Assembly (NCBI GenBank): GCA_020048595.1
Contig: JAIFMH010000207.1
Span: 1-16,283, forward strand
Source of the DNA: Bacteroidota bacterium
GTDB lineage: Bacteria > Bacteroidota > Bacteroidia > Bacteroidales > UBA4417
Length of the DNA: 16,283 bases
Direction: 5' to 3'
Positions 15,275-16,283 of this stretch are shown here, piece by piece. The translations under genes were made by a program, and so were the position numbers. Numbering within the stretch: position 1 is the first letter of the stretch; every line of letters starts with the position of its first letter. The notes under the pieces are model-generated. The model did no database searches. It worked only from the letters and a program-made list of their open reading frames with translations, and was not told the DNA's origin.

Positions 15275-16283
15275 TTATTCAACAACAATTTTAATTCCAC
15301 CCGGCTTATCCTTACCCTTTATCCTAAGCAAATAAATGCCCGGCAGTAAACGCCTCTGCAGGACTATCTTATCATTATCTGACTTTCCTGATTGAATAAG
15401 CCTTCCATCAATATTCAGCAGTAAATAATCAAATTCCAAATGACCATTACCTGCCACATATAGAATGTGATCTGCTGATTTAAAGGGATTTGGGAACACA
15501 CTAATCCCTGAAGTTTCCTTTAATTCACTAAATCCGTTTGATGAATTGCAGTTTGAAACATCAACATTGCGATGAATCTTTATGAAATTCAATAACACTG
15601 CCGCCAGGGAATCGGCAAATTTTTCCCGGTTTGGTTCACTGTCGCGGATACCTGAATAATTGCACTCCATCTGCACCCCGTTTACCGTGTTTCCGGTAGC
15701 ATAACAAGTATGTTCAGCGATATTATACCCGCCACTGTAATAATTTGTTTGTGTGCCCGGGAATGGTATCTGCCGGCTTGGCACACTGGGATATCCTGCA
15801 TTGCCAAGTAAAGTACCTAAGGCTAAATCTCCCCGGAGCAACTGCGCATGCGATAAATTAGTTGCATTGCTGTAAACCAGGTTCTTTATAGTACTGTAAT
15901 TGATATACTTAGTGGTATTCAGAATTGAATCAGCCAGTTCCAGTTCATCATCATACAACAGATAACCCAGTTCTATCCGTTGAACAGAATTTCCATGTCC
16001 GTGCAAATCGACATAGATAGTATTATCATTAAATTTTGTATTTGCAAGTAGTTGAGCTGTATCTATAAAGTTATGGAATTCATTCCATGCAATTTTTGCT
16101 TCTGAATTTCCGCAGGCTCCATCGGGGAGATTCCTGTTGCAATCTAATTTAGATCTTCTCAGATAATTGTATATTACATGAGGATAACATCCGGTTAGCT
16201 GGAACAAAGAATTGCTGATTTTTTCAGCTAATTCTATGGTAAAAGCATCAGTAGCATATACCGCATTATTGCAAGTCCTGTCA
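15275..16283 (-). CDS. T9SS-secreted N-formylglutamate amidohydrolase-like protein (5' end cut by window edge)
   Basis: The frame is open from the right edge to the stop at 15275, giving about 335 visible residues; the start is outside the window. The catalytic part resembles the FGase (N-formylglutamate amidohydrolase) fold, a zinc hydrolase group. RRSKLDCNRN lies at about 16157-16128, VDLHGHG at about 16012-15992, and SGGYNIAEH is followed by GVQMECNY, whose Glu is a candidate general base, near 15730-15660. The FGase counterparts are RxxxDxNR, DxHS, GGY and QxE. The last 78 residues form a T9SS type A sorting domain: SVFPNPF at its start, GIYLLRI near its end and a short basic tail, so export through the outer membrane is expected. 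The substrate is unlikely to be formylglutamate from histidine breakdown; a peptide or cell-wall amide is a guess. It converges on the mannan operon. Confidence 0.68.
   Translation of the reverse strand, partial: DRTCNNAVYATDAFTIELAEKISNSLFQLTGCYPHVIYNYLRRSKLDCNRNLPDGACGNSEAKIAWNEFHNFIDTAQLLANTKFNDNTIYVDLHGHGNSVQRIELGYLLYDDELELADSILNTTKYINYSTIKNLVYSNATNLSHAQLLRGDLALGTLLGNAGYPSVPSRQIPFPGTQTNYYSGGYNIAEHTCYATGNTVNGVQMECNYSGIRDSEPNREKFADSLAAVLLNFIKIHRNVDVSNCNSSNGFSELKETSGISVFPNPFKSADHILYVAGNGHLEFDYLLLNIDGRLIQSGKSDNDKIVLQRRLLPGIYLLRIKGKDKPGGIKIVVE

Overview
The window looks like chromosomal DNA from a member of the Bacteroidota. The support is: a gene ending in a type A type IX secretion (T9SS) C-terminal sorting domain; several TAnnTTTG promoter-like boxes and no Shine-Dalgarno sequences; and gene families and gene order typical of Bacteroidales and relatives. 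T9SS argues against the genus Bacteroides itself and for an environmental or anaerobic relative, but genus cannot be read from this sequence. No rRNA, tRNA, CRISPR array, insertion sequence or phage gene was seen. No intergenic gap exceeds 300 bases.

Region 1 (1-7187, minus strand) is an envelope-maintenance cluster read right to left: type III pantothenate kinase (coaX), a FadL/PorV-like outer-membrane barrel, a secreted TPR protein, the LPS-export lipoprotein LptC, a CNNM/CorC-type membrane protein with CBS domains, and a PpiD/SurA-like periplasmic prolyl isomerase cut by the left edge. The first four genes are tightly packed (14-base overlap, then gaps of 31 and 19 bases). The last two follow gaps of 141 and 196 bases, and the isomerase probably has its own promoter.

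Region 2 (7188-9750, plus strand) holds two apparently separate exported proteins: a small CPWC thioredoxin-fold protein and a membrane-anchored S41 C-terminal processing protease. A strong intrinsic terminator follows the protease. Between the two genes lies a G-poor stretch with CACT words at nearly regular 10-12 base spacing.

Region 3 (9751-15158, plus strand) is a compact beta-mannan utilisation operon: GH130 mannosylglucose phosphorylase, GPH-family sugar symporter, cellobiose/mannobiose 2-epimerase and secreted GH26 mannanase. It matches the four-gene mannan pathway described in Bacteroides fragilis. Extracytoplasmic GH26 should release mannobiose; the symporter imports it; the epimerase turns the reducing-end mannose into glucose; and the phosphorylase yields mannose 1-phosphate plus glucose. 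No SusC/SusD pair or regulator is in the window. A promoter-like box and an 18-base inverted repeat precede the operon, and a GNRA-tetraloop terminator ends it.

Region 4 (15275-16283, minus strand) is the 3' part of a T9SS-secreted protein whose catalytic part resembles N-formylglutamate amidohydrolases; its N-terminus lies beyond the right edge. It converges on the mannan operon and is probably unrelated to it.
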